Source: Ligula intestinalis
Lineage: Eukaryota; Platyhelminthes; Cestoda; Diphyllobothriidea; Diphyllobothriidae
Length of the DNA stretch: 64,000 nucleotides
Reading direction: 5' to 3'
NCBI GenBank assembly: GCA_036362985.1
Contig: JAYGXS010000003.1
Span: 84,682,643 to 84,746,642, forward strand
Each line of letters starts with the position of its first letter. Position 1 is the first letter of the stretch. Positions 33,012 to 43,161 of the stretch are shown here, in pieces. The position numbers and the translations under genes are program-made. The notes under the pieces are model-generated. The model saw nothing but the letters and a program-made list of their open reading frames with translations. It searched no databases and was not told the DNA's origin.

Positions 33012-33350
33012 GTCGCTGCCGCGTTAGCCAAACCCATGGGTAATATGTTGAACTCAAATAGTCCTGAGGGTAGGGTAAAGGCGGTCTTGGCTCCATCTTC
33101 CGGGCGTACTTCAGTCTGCCAATAGCTTGAAGACAGATCAAGGGTTGTGAAGAATTTCTTCCCGGACATAGATGCTAGGAGATCGTCCATGCGAGGCAGG
33201 GGAAAGGAGTCTCTGACGGTGACTGCATTCAGTCGCTTTTAGTCGACGCAGAGCCGCAGATAATTATCTTTCTTCTTAACCAGTTACCGGCACTGCCCAT
33301 GGGGAAGAGGAAGGTTGCATAATCTCTTGTGGGAGCATGTTCTCCACCAA
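32954..33350 (-). pseudogene. gypsy-2 RT N-terminal half
   Basis: LVENMLPQEIMQPSSSPWAVP (about 33280-33345) is followed by a stop. Then KFFTTLDLSSSYWQTEVRPE (with the first catalytic Asp) and KTAFTLPSGLFEFNILPMGL lie at 33190-33000. A frameshift near 33000 separates it from the palm that follows. This is the normal Ty3/gypsy RT layout in pieces. Confidence 0.85.
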
Positions 33351-33547
33351 GTTATCCAGTTCGGCCCTGAAGTGAAACGGTATTCGTCGGGGCGAGAGGT
33401 GTTGCGGTGGAACGGTGCCGGTGTTTATTCGGTGCTCCACGCGGTTGGTCCGTCCGATGGCCTGGTCTGTCTATGTGAAAACGGAGCTGAACGGCACCAA
33501 AGCGTGGTAGAGGGATCGAAGATCGGCTATAGGAATGCTGTCTGGTA

Positions 33548-34575
33548 TTATGTCTTCAATTGAAGAGGGGTTGACGGGTGGGGCTGTGGAGTCTTCGACA
33601 CTGTTGACCTGACTCTCCTATCCCCTACCTTAACAACGACTGTTAATGGTTTAAAGTTGGGAGACACAGTAAATAACACGGCAAGAGTTAAAGGTCGCTT
33701 GCTTGGATTGTGTCCGCAGGTTCTGGCTGCTCTGCCGTACTGAGCACAGTAGAAGCAATTCCTGTTCTGCTGACTGGCTGGACGTCTCTGCATTTGCCTG
33801 TGGAAGGTGGGGTTGGCGTAGGGTGGTCATACTGGGGCCTGTACAACTGTCGGTTCGCCCCACGTTTTCGCCGGCATGGTGCTGCGTTGTTCCAAGGCCA
33901 GGAGGAATTGGGTGCGCCGTGTCGCATCCAACTTGAGAGCCTCCTCTGCGTCCGTGGGTGGGTGACTCGTGAAAATTAGTGCGAGATCCCGGTCGCAGAT
34001 CCCGCTGTTCAGACGATTGAACGTCATGTCCTAGTCAACATGGGGAGGGAAGGCGTGGAAACCTAAATGTTTAAGGCTATATAGAAGTCCAGAAAATTTT
34101 CCCCTTCCAGTTGGTTTCTCGCAAGAAACCGTTGCTGGTCGGCCGCAACGCTGGATTCGCCCTAAGCAATCCGGTGTAGGGCCACATAATAATCTTGGAA
34201 ATCGCAATATGGGGATGAAGCCATGCCGTCCAACTTGTAACGGAGTTCTGGGCTGAGAAGGTATTTGAGGGTAGCCTTTTTGAACGCTGCAGGTGTTGCG
34301 TCCATGTAGGGTTTTGCCATCGCCACCCACTGCGGAAAATCGTCGTTCTCTCGCAGCACCGGTGGTTGGATGGGCTGGGGGGGGGGGGTAATGTAAACCG
34401 GTTTGGGTATGGGATCCGGTTTGTATGCGGGGCGCTCTTGTACATAGCGGAAATGTCCGAAGTTATGGAAGGTAATGTCAGGAAGGGAAATCGGCGATTG
34501 AGGGTAATCTCTGCCGATTTTTGGGGGTGGAGTGGGTGGGGTAGGTTCGCGGTCGGAAGCATTCGATCTGGGCAT
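33548..34575 (-). pseudogene. gypsy-2 gag with altered zinc knuckle
   Basis: Gag probably starts at the Met at 34575 (MPRSNASDREPTPPTPPPK). It runs through the capsid-like DDFPQWVAMAKPYMDATPAA, then breaks frame near 34165. A later piece reads TFNRLNSGICDRDLALIFTS (34027-33827). The knuckle CFYCAQYGRAARTC (about 33760) has CX2CX4-Arg-X4C, with Arg where His is expected. After VVVKVGDRRVRS the protease DTG core is absent and the sequence passes directly to the pre-RT linker. Confidence 0.78.
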
Positions 34576-34576
34576 C

Positions 34577-34589
34577 GCTGCCACCACTT
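34577..34589 (-). other. gypsy-2 primer-binding-site region
   Basis: Immediately inside the 5' LTR the minus strand reads AAGTGGTGGCAGCG. The 12 bases GTGGTGGCAGCG are identical to those next to the 5' LTR of gypsy-1 (40042-40053), although the LTRs differ. That conservation indicates the tRNA primer site. The tRNA is not identified. Confidence 0.7.
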
Positions 34590-34884
34590 TGTAATTCTCC
34601 TGTCGGGTCCACGCCCTGTAGGGATTCGTTACTTCTGGAACGTATGCTTCTCTGGAAGAGGTACGCAACACACCACGGAACAGAACACGATAGACGAAGT
34701 AAAGACTTAATTGGGAAAATGGTTGGAAAGGGCAACACACTGATGTGTTCCAATAACGGAGTAGAAGGGGAGAATCAGCGACGTTATAGCGGAAGAGGGG
34801 GCAGACCTAAAGAATAAAATAGGTAATCAAGATTTTACCAGGGAGTGGCCTAAGAAATGCACAAGCAAGATGGCGACCGTTACA
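34590..34884 (-). repeat. gypsy-2 5' LTR
   Basis: 295 bp and nearly identical to 30394-30689, with a few substitutions and single-base indels. The outer edge borders the ACTT target duplication. Confidence 0.92.
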
Positions 34885-35185
34885 ACTTGATCTGTCTTAC
34901 GGAATGTCAAAAGGCACTGCCCCCTTACTGCTTGTTGGGATAAAGCAAGTGCGCTCACTTCTTGCATAGAGTTTAAATGGTTCATTTTTAATCCTTTACA
35001 AATTTAGAAATTGATCTAGTTGAAGTGCAGGCACATTTTCAGCGAGTTATAACTTTGACGATTGATTCAAATTTGAGACAAAGTAGAAGATTTCTATAAG
35101 TCGATCCATTCAAGCGAAAAAACAACTTTTCTTCCTTGTATTTATCATACAAATCATCTCTATTAGCATCGTTTTATTTGGAACT

Positions 35186-35557
35186 ATGACAAATTCTAAA
35201 TGTCCCACGTGCAACAGTTATGTTACTGGCAGGAGTAAGGCCGTGCTCTGCGCTTTATGTAACAGGTGGGTGCATATAAAATGCGCAAAAGTAGCCCCTG
35301 AAGTCTACGAAGTCTTGAAAAACTACGACTCAGAAGGGCTCGTGCCCTTTTGTAATGCGTGCAAATGTATTATCCTTGGCGAGGATGCTGCGGACACCCC
35401 CACCGATACAACAGACGAAAACAAAACCCTCGAAGAAGATGCAATAACTTCAGATGCGGCGATGCCAGATACAATAGCGGTACCGGAGAAGACGCCAATA
35501 GAAAATATGGAAAACGGAGACCCATATCTCGTGCCTTCTACTACAGAAATCGATTAA
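35186..35557 (+). pseudogene. LINE ORF1 N-terminal part, PHD-like zinc finger
   Basis: From the Met of MTNSKCPTCNSYVTG the zinc ligands are C6, C9, C22, C25, H30, C33, C56 and C59, the C4HC3 pattern of a PHD finger. An acidic Asp/Glu/Thr-rich tail follows. PHD-like ORF1 domains occur in some CR1/Jockey-group LINEs, where ORF1p binds RNA or chromatin. It stops at 35557 (after STTEID), and the next part of ORF1 is in another frame. Confidence 0.78.
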
Positions 35558-35611
35558 AATGCGGAGTGGACCAGGCCGAAACCCGCAAAAAAGAAGGCCG
35601 AGCTACACGAA

Positions 35612-36154
35612 GTGCTGAAGGCTTCTAAGTCGAAGGTTTCTGCATCAGTATCTAAGGCGTTAAAAGAAACACACGACCCAACTGATAGAAAGAAATCGCT
35701 TCTCTTCTTCAATGTGCCCGAATCCGACGGAGTAGAGGCAGAAACACGTACGCAACGCGACTTCAAAGAAATAACAAAATTCACTCTTAAAATGCTGGAC
35801 CCAAGTGATGGACAGGTATCAATTTTAAGCCTTTATAGACTAGGTGCAAAATCGGCAGATTGTGGATGACCTAGACCACTGAAGGTGGTTTTTAAGTCCG
35901 ACCACATCCCTAAAACACTGCTGACCCGTGATTGGACACTTGAAGGCTTAAATATCTCGATGCGGGCAGTTTTGTCCCCTGAGGACAGGAAAAAACAACG
36001 TAGAGCTGTCGATAACCTCAAAGAACGTTGTGCCGCTGGGGAGAAAGACCTATGCGTTATAAATTTTCGGGTTGTCCAGAAGAGGAGACCCCTCTTCAAA
36101 CCATTGCTAGTAATGGCCCAGGAAGCTCTGATAGAGTTATTGGCCTTCTACTGA
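35612..36154 (+). pseudogene. LINE ORF1 C-terminal part (RRM-like)
   Basis: KKSLLFFNVPESDGVEAETR is typical of the nucleic-acid-binding RRM-like core of L1/CR1 ORF1 proteins. An in-frame TGA near 35867 interrupts it. The frame then resumes with VVFKSDHIPKTLLTRDWTLE and runs into the start of ORF2. Confidence 0.65.
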
Positions 36155-36837
36155 TAAATGCGCAAAGCCTGCTCAACAAACTGGCTAAATTACATGTAAT
36201 TATCGCACAAAAGTTCCCTGCGATTATTGCGGTGACAGAGACCTGGCTATTTGAATCCGTAACGGCTAGTGAGATCAATTTGTCCGGTTACCGAGTGTTC
36301 CGTTGCGACCGTAACGATAGGATACATGGAGGTATCTTGTTATATGCGACCGATGGACTCATTGTAACACTGTTAGAACGCACACGCACGGAAGACAACC
36401 GGGTTGAAGAACTCTGGGTGTCAGTCAAGGCTGCTACTTGTGCATCCACAACCATAGGTGTTATATACCGAAGTTCTCAAGCCGATGGTATAAACTGGTT
36501 GACTACAGTCAAAAAGTATGCCAGAAGGTCGCGGGTCTGTATTGTCGGTGATTTCAATTGCCAACATATAAACTGGACTCATCTGAATATCGAAGGTCCT
36601 GCCTCTGAAACGAAGAACGCGTTGTTGGAAATGACATACGAAACCCATCTTTTACAACATGTTGCCCAGCCTACGCGGATAGCCGACTCGGGTATGGCTT
36701 CCTGTCTGGACTTGATATTCACAAATGGGCACACAAAAGTATCTGATGCTCGGGTCTCCGCATCCCTAGGCACCAGTGATCATGCTACTGTTTTCGCAGC
36801 AATCCACATAACCGGGACGCCGTCAACGCGTAGATGA
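36090..36837 (+). pseudogene. LINE ORF2 AP-type endonuclease
   Basis: LLINAQSLLNKLAKL (catalytic Asn), IIAVTETWL (Glu), GGILLYATDG, VIYRSSQADG, CIVGDFNCQHINW (Asp-x-Asn) and LGTSDHATVF (Ser-Asp-His) are all present, so every catalytic motif is conserved. It nicks target DNA for target-primed reverse transcription. The frame ends in TGA (36835-36837), overlapping the ATG of the next frame. In related elements endonuclease and RT are one protein, so this is probably a single-base frameshift. Confidence 0.85.
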
Positions 36838-38372
36838 TACAAACTGTATACAAACCGGTATACTGGAAGACTGACTACGATGAAATGAGCCAGAGCGCTA
36901 GGAACCTATCCTGGGAACCGAGTAGCTCGGCCGATGTAGAAGAACGCTGGAGAGTGATTTGTGGAAATATTGAGCGACTCTGTACTGATTTTGTCCCCTT
37001 TACGCTCTGTGGATGGGCAGCATGTCGTCACCCATGGATAGATGGTGAGACAAAACACAAGTTCAAGGCCAGAAAATGTGCCTACAAAGCCTTCATTATC
37101 CTAAAAACTACCGAAGCAAAAACAAAATACAAAGCACTCAGAGATGAATGCAAACGCACGATGAGGGCAAGAAAAGAAGCATACGAAGAGGATCTTCTGA
37201 AAAACGTTGATACTCAACCGAATCGATTCTACTCGCTTCTGAAGAGAAAGCTTCGTGAAAGCCCGGGCATCCAGGGTCTCCACAATACAGATGGTGTGCT
37301 TGAGACAGATGAGTTAGTTATGACTGAACGCCTAGCTCAACAATACTCTACAGTTTACTTGCCACCAGCACCCGACAGGGAGGATTTTGAGATCCATGAC
37401 CAAATTCAAAACGGCATGCTAATCACCATTGAAGATGTGGAGAATGTACTAAGTAGGTTGATACCTACTAAGGCTGCTGGACCCAAAAATCTCAATCCGA
37501 GGGTAATTAGCGAGCTAGCCTCTAAAATCGTACCAAGCATCAAAGCAATGTTTCTCCGTACGCTTGAAACTGCAACGGTACCAGCTGACTGGAAACAAAG
37601 TATAATAACTCCGAGGTACAAGGGTGGCGACCGTTTTCTTCCCCAGAATTATCGACCAGTCAGCCTGACCTCGGTGTTTGTTAAAGTATTCGAAAACTTA
37701 ATTTGTCGCGAAATAGATGCTCACATTGGGCCAGCCACAATCCTACCAACAGAACAACATGGCTTTGTCAAGGGCAAATCGTGCACCACAAACCTCATGG
37801 TGGCACGTGAAGCCTGGTGCGAAGCCAAAGAAAAACGACTGCCGGTTCATGCAGCCTTAATCGATCTTAGCAAGGCGTTTGATAAAGTCGATCACGTGCT
37901 TCTCCTTACCAAACACAGTAACACGCCGGTGCCTAGAACTGTCATCAAAAAGATCAAGGGGTATTTATTCGGCAGACAATGCTGGGTCAGATTTGGCGAA
38001 GGGTGTTCCTCGGCGTTCGAGGCTCGTAGTGGAGTGCCACAAGGGTCGGTGCTGGGTACCAGACTGTTTTCAATATGTGTCGCGGATATCCCATCAAGAC
38101 TTGCATCCCCATGCCTTCTGTTCGCGGACGACCTCAAGGTATGGCGTGTCATACGCAACGCCGAAGACCCAATGACGTTCCAAAATGATCTCGATGTGAT
38201 CCACGAGTGGTCATTTGAGATCAAAATAACGGTAAACTTGACCAAATCGAACTTGTTTATAATTGGCAGAGACCGGGACCACCCGCCCTATACAATGGGA
38301 AACATGACACTGGCCGCTGTTAGGAGTATTCGAGACATGGGTGTTATCATCCAGGACGACCTCAAGACCTGA
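36834..38372 (+). pseudogene. LINE ORF2 reverse transcriptase
   Basis: 512 codons. After a basic coiled linker, RT blocks: [84 protein letters not shown] and FADDLKVWRVI (FADD active site intact). A TGA/TAG-type stop after DDLKT at 38372 truncates the C-terminal domain. The remainder continues with stops to about 38980. Confidence 0.88.
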
Positions 38373-39064
38373 GAACAATCAACTTTGGTGAGAGGCAAGG
38401 GGCTAGCGCTACTTTGGATGTTCAAAAGGGCATTCACGTCCTGTTCCATGCAGATATTCCGTAAGCTCATGGTCACGTTTATTCGACCGATCATGGAGTA
38501 TTGATCGTCCGCTTGGTTTTCGTGTACGAAGAGCGCAATGATTGACATCAAATATGTTCAACGACTGGGGTCAAGAATGGTGCCCGAAATGTGAAGGCTG
38601 ACCCATCCGGAGCGCTCTAAAGCACTGGACCTGTTTACTTTCGAATTTCGACGCTTCAGAGGCGATTAAATCATGATGTACAAAGTGATCGTCTGCGGCG
38701 ACATACCGGAGGTTGCAGAGTACTTCAAACTAGCCGTCGAAATGCCCACGCGAGGACACGGCTTCAAACTGGTGGTACAGCGGAGAGGTGGCCTCCCGCA
38801 CGTCTACCGACTCTCAAGGCACGCTGTAAATGCATGGAAAAAGCTCCCCCTCCCCCCGACGTTGTTGCTGCCGACACATTTGCCACATTTGAGAAGAAAT
38901 ACGATGCCCTATTTGCAATATGATCTGTACCGTTCATGGGAGTGCCCTTGCTTTGGCGGGGGGATTGGTCTAACCTGAAAACGACCACATGTCCGGTGAC
39001 TGCAAAGAAAATGTGCCCACGGATCCGTTTCCTACCCTCTACTGATGAAACATGAAACATGGTC

Positions 39065-39680
39065 TACGTGATCCGCTACCGTAATAGCATAGACAAGTGA
39101 CTGAATATCAGCAACAGGAGCGGCAGCAGAAGTATAGCGTAGAACAATTGCCTGTAAACTGGCATAATAAACATATTATATTATAACTGCAGAGGCACCT
39201 TGATAGCCTGCGAGGGGCTGCTTCCACTGGTCGGCGATGCCAGAAAATTCAGATTAGGAATGGCTCTATTTAATCCCTGTACGTACACGTCAAATTTCTT
39301 TGTAAGTTATTATAAAAACGAAATAATTGCGAGATATCATAAGTTCGATTTTCCGCTGCGTCAAAACGCAGTTTGCAAAAACTGGCGTGTTACGCTTTCC
39401 AACTCCTCCGTGTATTTGGGAGTCTGCTTCGGCTAATTAACGCCTTCGAGATAATTGGTGCTGCAGTTCTTTCATCTTCTTGAGCCCGTTAAAACGTTTT
39501 GTCCGCCTCTTGCATATAATTCTTCGTCGTTATTATTTAAACCTGTTCATTACTTAAAGGTTTCTGAAAAAGTGTGATGCCCAGTGACCACTTATGCATT
39601 TGCATTTTGCTACCTGACCCTCAATCTCACCACTGCGTTTATTTCTTTGACGGACATCAAAAGTATATTATAAGTAGCCT
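39065..39680 (+). other. Unit B segment between LINE and gypsy-1
   Basis: 39190-39650 corresponds to 9280-9900 of unit A ('ctgcttccactggtcggcgatgccagaaaatt', 'aagttcgattttc', 'tacgctttccaactcctccgtgta'). No coding feature seen. Confidence 0.55.
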
Positions 39681-40041
39681 TGTAACGGCGGGGATATGAA
39701 TCCGGGGTGGCTCAGGAAAGGGGCTGTTTTGAGCTGGTTGATCGACGTGTCTGTTTTTGTGCCTCTTCAGGTGAAGGAGCTGCAGAATCGACGCCGGAAG
39801 TGAAAATTATATCTGAGGAGCCTACTTGTTTCCCCTTTTTTCGTATTCTCTTTATAATAAACTCTGGTGCCCTACTCCACTTCTATCATCTTACTTATGC
39901 CTAGAAACGAGTTAGAAAGAATGACCGAACCAGCTGGCGAGAATAACCTCAGTGAATGTGCAGCTATCAACACCTGCTTTGAGACAGCAAGAATCATCCT
40001 CTGTGAAGAAGTTAAAGCAGGAGTCCGGCAAGACTGCTACA
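39681..40041 (+). repeat. gypsy-1 5' LTR
   Basis: 361 bp, TGTAACGG...GCTACA. It lacks a pyrimidine-rich block that the 3' LTR has (about 45782-45870). AATAAA is present near 39857. It ends directly before GTGGTGGCAGCG. Confidence 0.92.
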
Positions 40042-40053
40042 GTGGTGGCAGCG
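40042..40053 (+). other. gypsy-1 primer-binding-site region
   Basis: GTGGTGGCAGCG adjoins the 5' LTR and is identical to the equivalent site of gypsy-2. This suggests the same tRNA primer in two otherwise divergent elements. Confidence 0.7.
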
Positions 40054-40560
40054 CACCGATCCGCCCCACAGCCCACTGCATACCCCTCTTCTAGTACCCC
40101 TATTTCTATCCCTACTTTTGACGGAAGCAAACCTTTTATGGTTTGGCTACGGCTTGCCAACTTCTACCTTACGAGGACACATGAGGCAGACAAATCTCAT
40201 TTCCTTCTTCTTGGCCTTTCCCCCGATTATTTGGCGAAAGCTCTCGAGGACGGCCTCTCTGATGATACCCCCTTCAATACCCTGTGTTACCATTTGGCCA
40301 ATTTGTTTTACAATACCTATTCCTTACGTGACGCTCTTCAGCAACTTAATTCCCGAAAGCTTCGTCCAGATGAGTCTATCACTCGTCTTGTCAATGACTT
40401 AGAACGCCTTACAGCGGTGGCTTTGCCCACTCTCTATGAGGATGATACTGATGCCCTTGTGTTACATTATTTAACAAAGGCTCTTTCCGACCCCAACATT
40501 CGACAGGAACTTGTGCTGCGACCTCCGGCTACCATTCAGGACGCCATTACTCTCACGTAG
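40045..40560 (+). pseudogene. gypsy-1 gag
   Basis: An open frame, which also extends back into the LTR, carries TPISIPTFDGSKPFMVWLRL, ADKSHFLLLGLSPDYLAKAL, NLFYNTYSLRDALQQLNSRK and DLERLTAVALPTLYEDDTDA. This is a capsid-type Gag related to that of flatworm Ty3/gypsy elements. It ends in TAG at 40560. The expected zinc knuckle beyond is not readable because the frame decays. The initiator Met is uncertain. Confidence 0.75.
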
Positions 40561-40964
40561 CGCCATATGCGCTTCGAACGCAGTCTCCCTGCCCAGCCCG
40601 CCGGCCTTACTCTGTCGCTATGGCGAACCACAACCTCTTCCTCCAATCTCCGTCCTTTTTTAACGACCTCCACCCTTCTGGTCACCGTCCTTTCCCAAAT
40701 CCTCCTTTCTCAATCTCACTTAGATATTCGACAAACGAAAGGCCAAATGTCTTCTGCCGATGCACTTGAATGACGATGGTGCTTCGCAGCTGCCTCGACC
40801 CACCTCAAACATCTGCAACGTCCCATCTAATTAGCAAACTTGTGCCACCGGATAACAATTGTAATCTCCGTATCGAGCAGACACATGCATACGGTAGATG
40901 CCATATCCTCAGCTGATATTTTCACCTTCAAACTGACCGCGGCTAAGTATACCTCAGTTAAAGG

Positions 40965-41245
40965 ACATGACACTTTTTCCAGACCCCAAGTATTCTTCCT
41001 ATAAAACCGTAACACATACAATGTATAGCTATTTTATTTCATGTTTTTCTAGATTTTTTCCCTAGAAGTCAGGTTTTTTCACTTAAAACAAACTCCTTAT
41101 TTCACACACTATTGACCTGGCAAAAGACCAAAACAAATACAATGGTCACTGCGAAAGAAGGGGTTTGGGTTAGGTTTTTTCCTGCCTTCCGGGGTTTTTG
41201 ACGGCGCCAAAGATGTGCTTTACAAATAAACCTTATTATTAACTC
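40965..41245 (+). repeat. Repeat shared with 58610-58800, inside gypsy-1
   Basis: 'tcaggttttttcactt', 'gaaagaaggggtttgggttaggttttttcctgccttc' and 'gcgcc.aag..gtgctttac' match 58655-58800. Sitting between gag and protease, it is probably a small insertion, possibly a non-autonomous element ending in an AATAAA-rich tail. Confidence 0.6.
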
Positions 41246-41390
41246 CAACCGTTTTTCGGGACCCCGTAGTTTCCCTCGTTACCAGAACAGCTCCTTTCCT
41301 CGCGGACCTTGCTAACCGCAACCCGATAGCAATCATTCCTGCACCTGCGATCCTTCGTCAGGTACGCTGTTCTTTACTTCATGCTCTGCA

Positions 41391-41880
41391 TTGTCTAAGA
41401 AAGTTTGTCCTTTTTATACGACCATCACGATAAACAGTCAGCCAGTACGGGCACTTATAGCCACGGGCGCCACTGTATCCTTTATCAGTAACCAATTGAT
41501 AGTACCCCGTCGCCTTGACCAGTCGATTTCGGTCTGTCCTTTTACACGCCTTAAGTCAGCTGACGGCTCAGCCATGAGATACCTCGGTTCAGTGTCTGTC
41601 GATGTCACCCTTCCCCATGCTACTGTCACGCATACATTTTTAATTCTACCACATCCTATCTGGGATGTGATCTTAGGAGTCGACTTCCTAGCGTTTCACG
41701 GCTGCCTTATTGACGTAAGTTGTCGCACCGTTCGATTCACTAACCCCACAGAGAAACCTAAACAGAACGCAGATTTCGACGACGAAGCTATCTGCGCGGC
41801 CATCGACGAATACGTCAAAATCCACCTACCCGTATCGACGATACCCTACCACAATCATCCCTTGACGACCCACATTACAC
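41391..41880 (+). pseudogene. gypsy-1 aspartic protease, active-site Asp lost
   Basis: VCPFYTTITINSQPVRALIA, then TGATVSFISNQL, with the flap region YLGSVSVDVTL and the C-terminal block WDVILGVDFLAFHGCLIDV. The catalytic DTG reads ATG (ALIATGAT), an Asp-to-Ala change that would abolish proteolysis. The ILGVDFL block is otherwise well kept. Confidence 0.85.
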
Positions 41881-41893
41881 TGCGTTACGCCAC

Positions 41894-42757
41894 TTGCTTT
41901 TGAGTTTTCAAGATATTTTCGCTTGGGACGGCTGTTCCCTCGGTCGCACGAATATCATTCGCCAAACCATTGATACTGGCAATGACAAACACGTATGGCT
42001 GCCGCCCCGTCAGATCCCCGCTCATTATCAGGTGGTACGCCAGATGTTGACTAATATGCTTGATGGTAAAGTCATCCGACCTTCTCATTCCCCTTGGGCT
42101 TCCCCTGTGACCTTGGTACCTGAGAAAGATGGCAAGTTACGGTTCTGCATCGACTATCGGCGCCTTAACGCTCTCACTACCCATGACTCCTTCCCACTAC
42201 CTCACATTGAGTCTACACTCGATTCCTTAGCCGGGTCGAAGTGTTTCTCCACCTTAGACTTCAAATCGGGCTACTGGCAAGTGGAAGTCGAACCGTCCCA
42301 TCGTCAGAAGACGGCTTTTATCCTACCTCATGGACTGTTTGAGTTCGTGACCATGCCCTTCGGGCTTTGTAACGTGGCGGCCACGTTTCAACCTCTTACG
42401 CAGGCTGCTCTGGCCCACCTGTTTCCCAGCCGCTGTTTCATTTACTTGGATGACATTATCGTGTTAAGACGGTCAATCAAACAGCATAATGCGAACCTGC
42501 ATGCCGTTTTGGCGGTCCTCCGTGACGCTGGCCTACGGTTAAATCCGAAAAAGTGCCACTTCCTCCGCACCCAGGTTACCTTCTTGGGCCATGAAGTTAC
42601 AGCGGCTGGCATCCAAGTCTCAGACGAGAAAAAAGACGCCATACGCGGTTGGCCCACCCTGATGAACTCCACCGAGGTCCGAGCATTTGTTGGTTTGGCT
42701 TCCTATTACCGTCGGTTCATACGTCACTTCGCCGGCATTGCACGGCCCCTTAACTGA
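41894..42757 (+). pseudogene. gypsy-1 reverse transcriptase
   Basis: VIRPSHSPWASPVTLVPEKD, FCIDYRRLNALTTHDSFPLP, CFSTLDFKSGYWQVEVEPSH, GLFEFVTMPFGLCNVAATFQ, CFIYLDDIIVLRRS (YLDD intact), LNPKKCHFLRTQVTFLGHEV and YYRRFIRHFAGIARPLN follow in canonical order, then a TGA at 42755-42757. All catalytic Asp residues (D in TLD, DD in YLDD) are present, so the RT core is well preserved. Confidence 0.92.
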
Positions 42758-42760
42758 CTG

Positions 42761-43160
42761 ATGGAAAAGAAAGCGAAGTTCATTTGGTCTCAGGATTGTC
42801 AGGACGCCTTCGACGAATTGAAATCACTCTTACTTAGTGCCCATTTTTTGGCGCTGCCTAATGTTGCAGCGGATGCACCACCTTTCATTCTGGCCACCGA
42901 TGCCAGCGCTTTCGCGATTGGTGCCGTTATGTCACAAGCCAGTGAAAAATGGTATGGAGAGATCCATTTGTTTCGCCAGTAGAACGCTGTCTTAACTTGA
43001 GCGTGAACTGCTAGAGGTTGTAACTTTTGTTAAGTGGTTCTGACCTTACCTACTTGGCAAACCCTTTGAGCTCCGCTCTGAGCACAAAGCACTCCAGTGG
43101 CTGCAAAGTGTTACAGACGCAGAAGGTCAGCTGGCCCGATGGCAGGAAATTTTGCAGCCT
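42761..43160 (+). pseudogene. gypsy-1 RNase H, 5' part
   Basis: FIWSQDCQDAFDELKSLLLS and PPFILATDASAFAIGAVMSQ (first catalytic Asp). The frame is then lost near 42980, and ELRSEHKALQWL and ARWQEILQ can be read in another frame to 43160. There the nested LINE interrupts it. The tail resumes at 44170. Confidence 0.85.
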
Positions 43161-43161
43161 T

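Larger units (their letters stand above)
30394..34884 (-). mobile_element. Ty3/gypsy LTR retrotransposon (gypsy-2), both LTRs, 4-bp TSD
   Basis: The element lies on the minus strand, with a 5' LTR at 34590-34884 and a 3' LTR at 30394-30689. It is flanked by the direct repeat ACTT (30390-30393 and 34885-34888). Internal order is gag, zinc knuckle, missing protease, RT, RNase H and integrase, as in Ty3/gypsy elements. Removing it restores the continuous unit-boundary sequence. The LTRs are very similar to each other, so insertion is fairly recent relative to the duplications. Frame breaks in gag, between RT segments and between RNase H and integrase make it non-autonomous. Confidence 0.93.
35186..39062 (+). 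mobile_element. CR1/Jockey-like LINE with ORF1, endonuclease and RT
   Basis: The most complete LINE in the window. ORF1 carries a PHD-like zinc finger and an RRM-like core. ORF2 carries AP endonuclease and RT with all main motifs. The 3' part after 38372 has several stops, and the 3' UTR ends near 39062 ('gatgaaacatgaaacatgg'). The frame changes between endonuclease and RT by one base. It is inserted in unit B and absent from unit A apart from an independent tail at 8195-8372. Confidence 0.9.

Noticed and set aside
34366..34710. 114-codon + strand open frame
   Set aside because: Antisense to the gypsy-2 gag and 5' LTR. Glycine-rich because of the reverse of a Pro-rich stretch.
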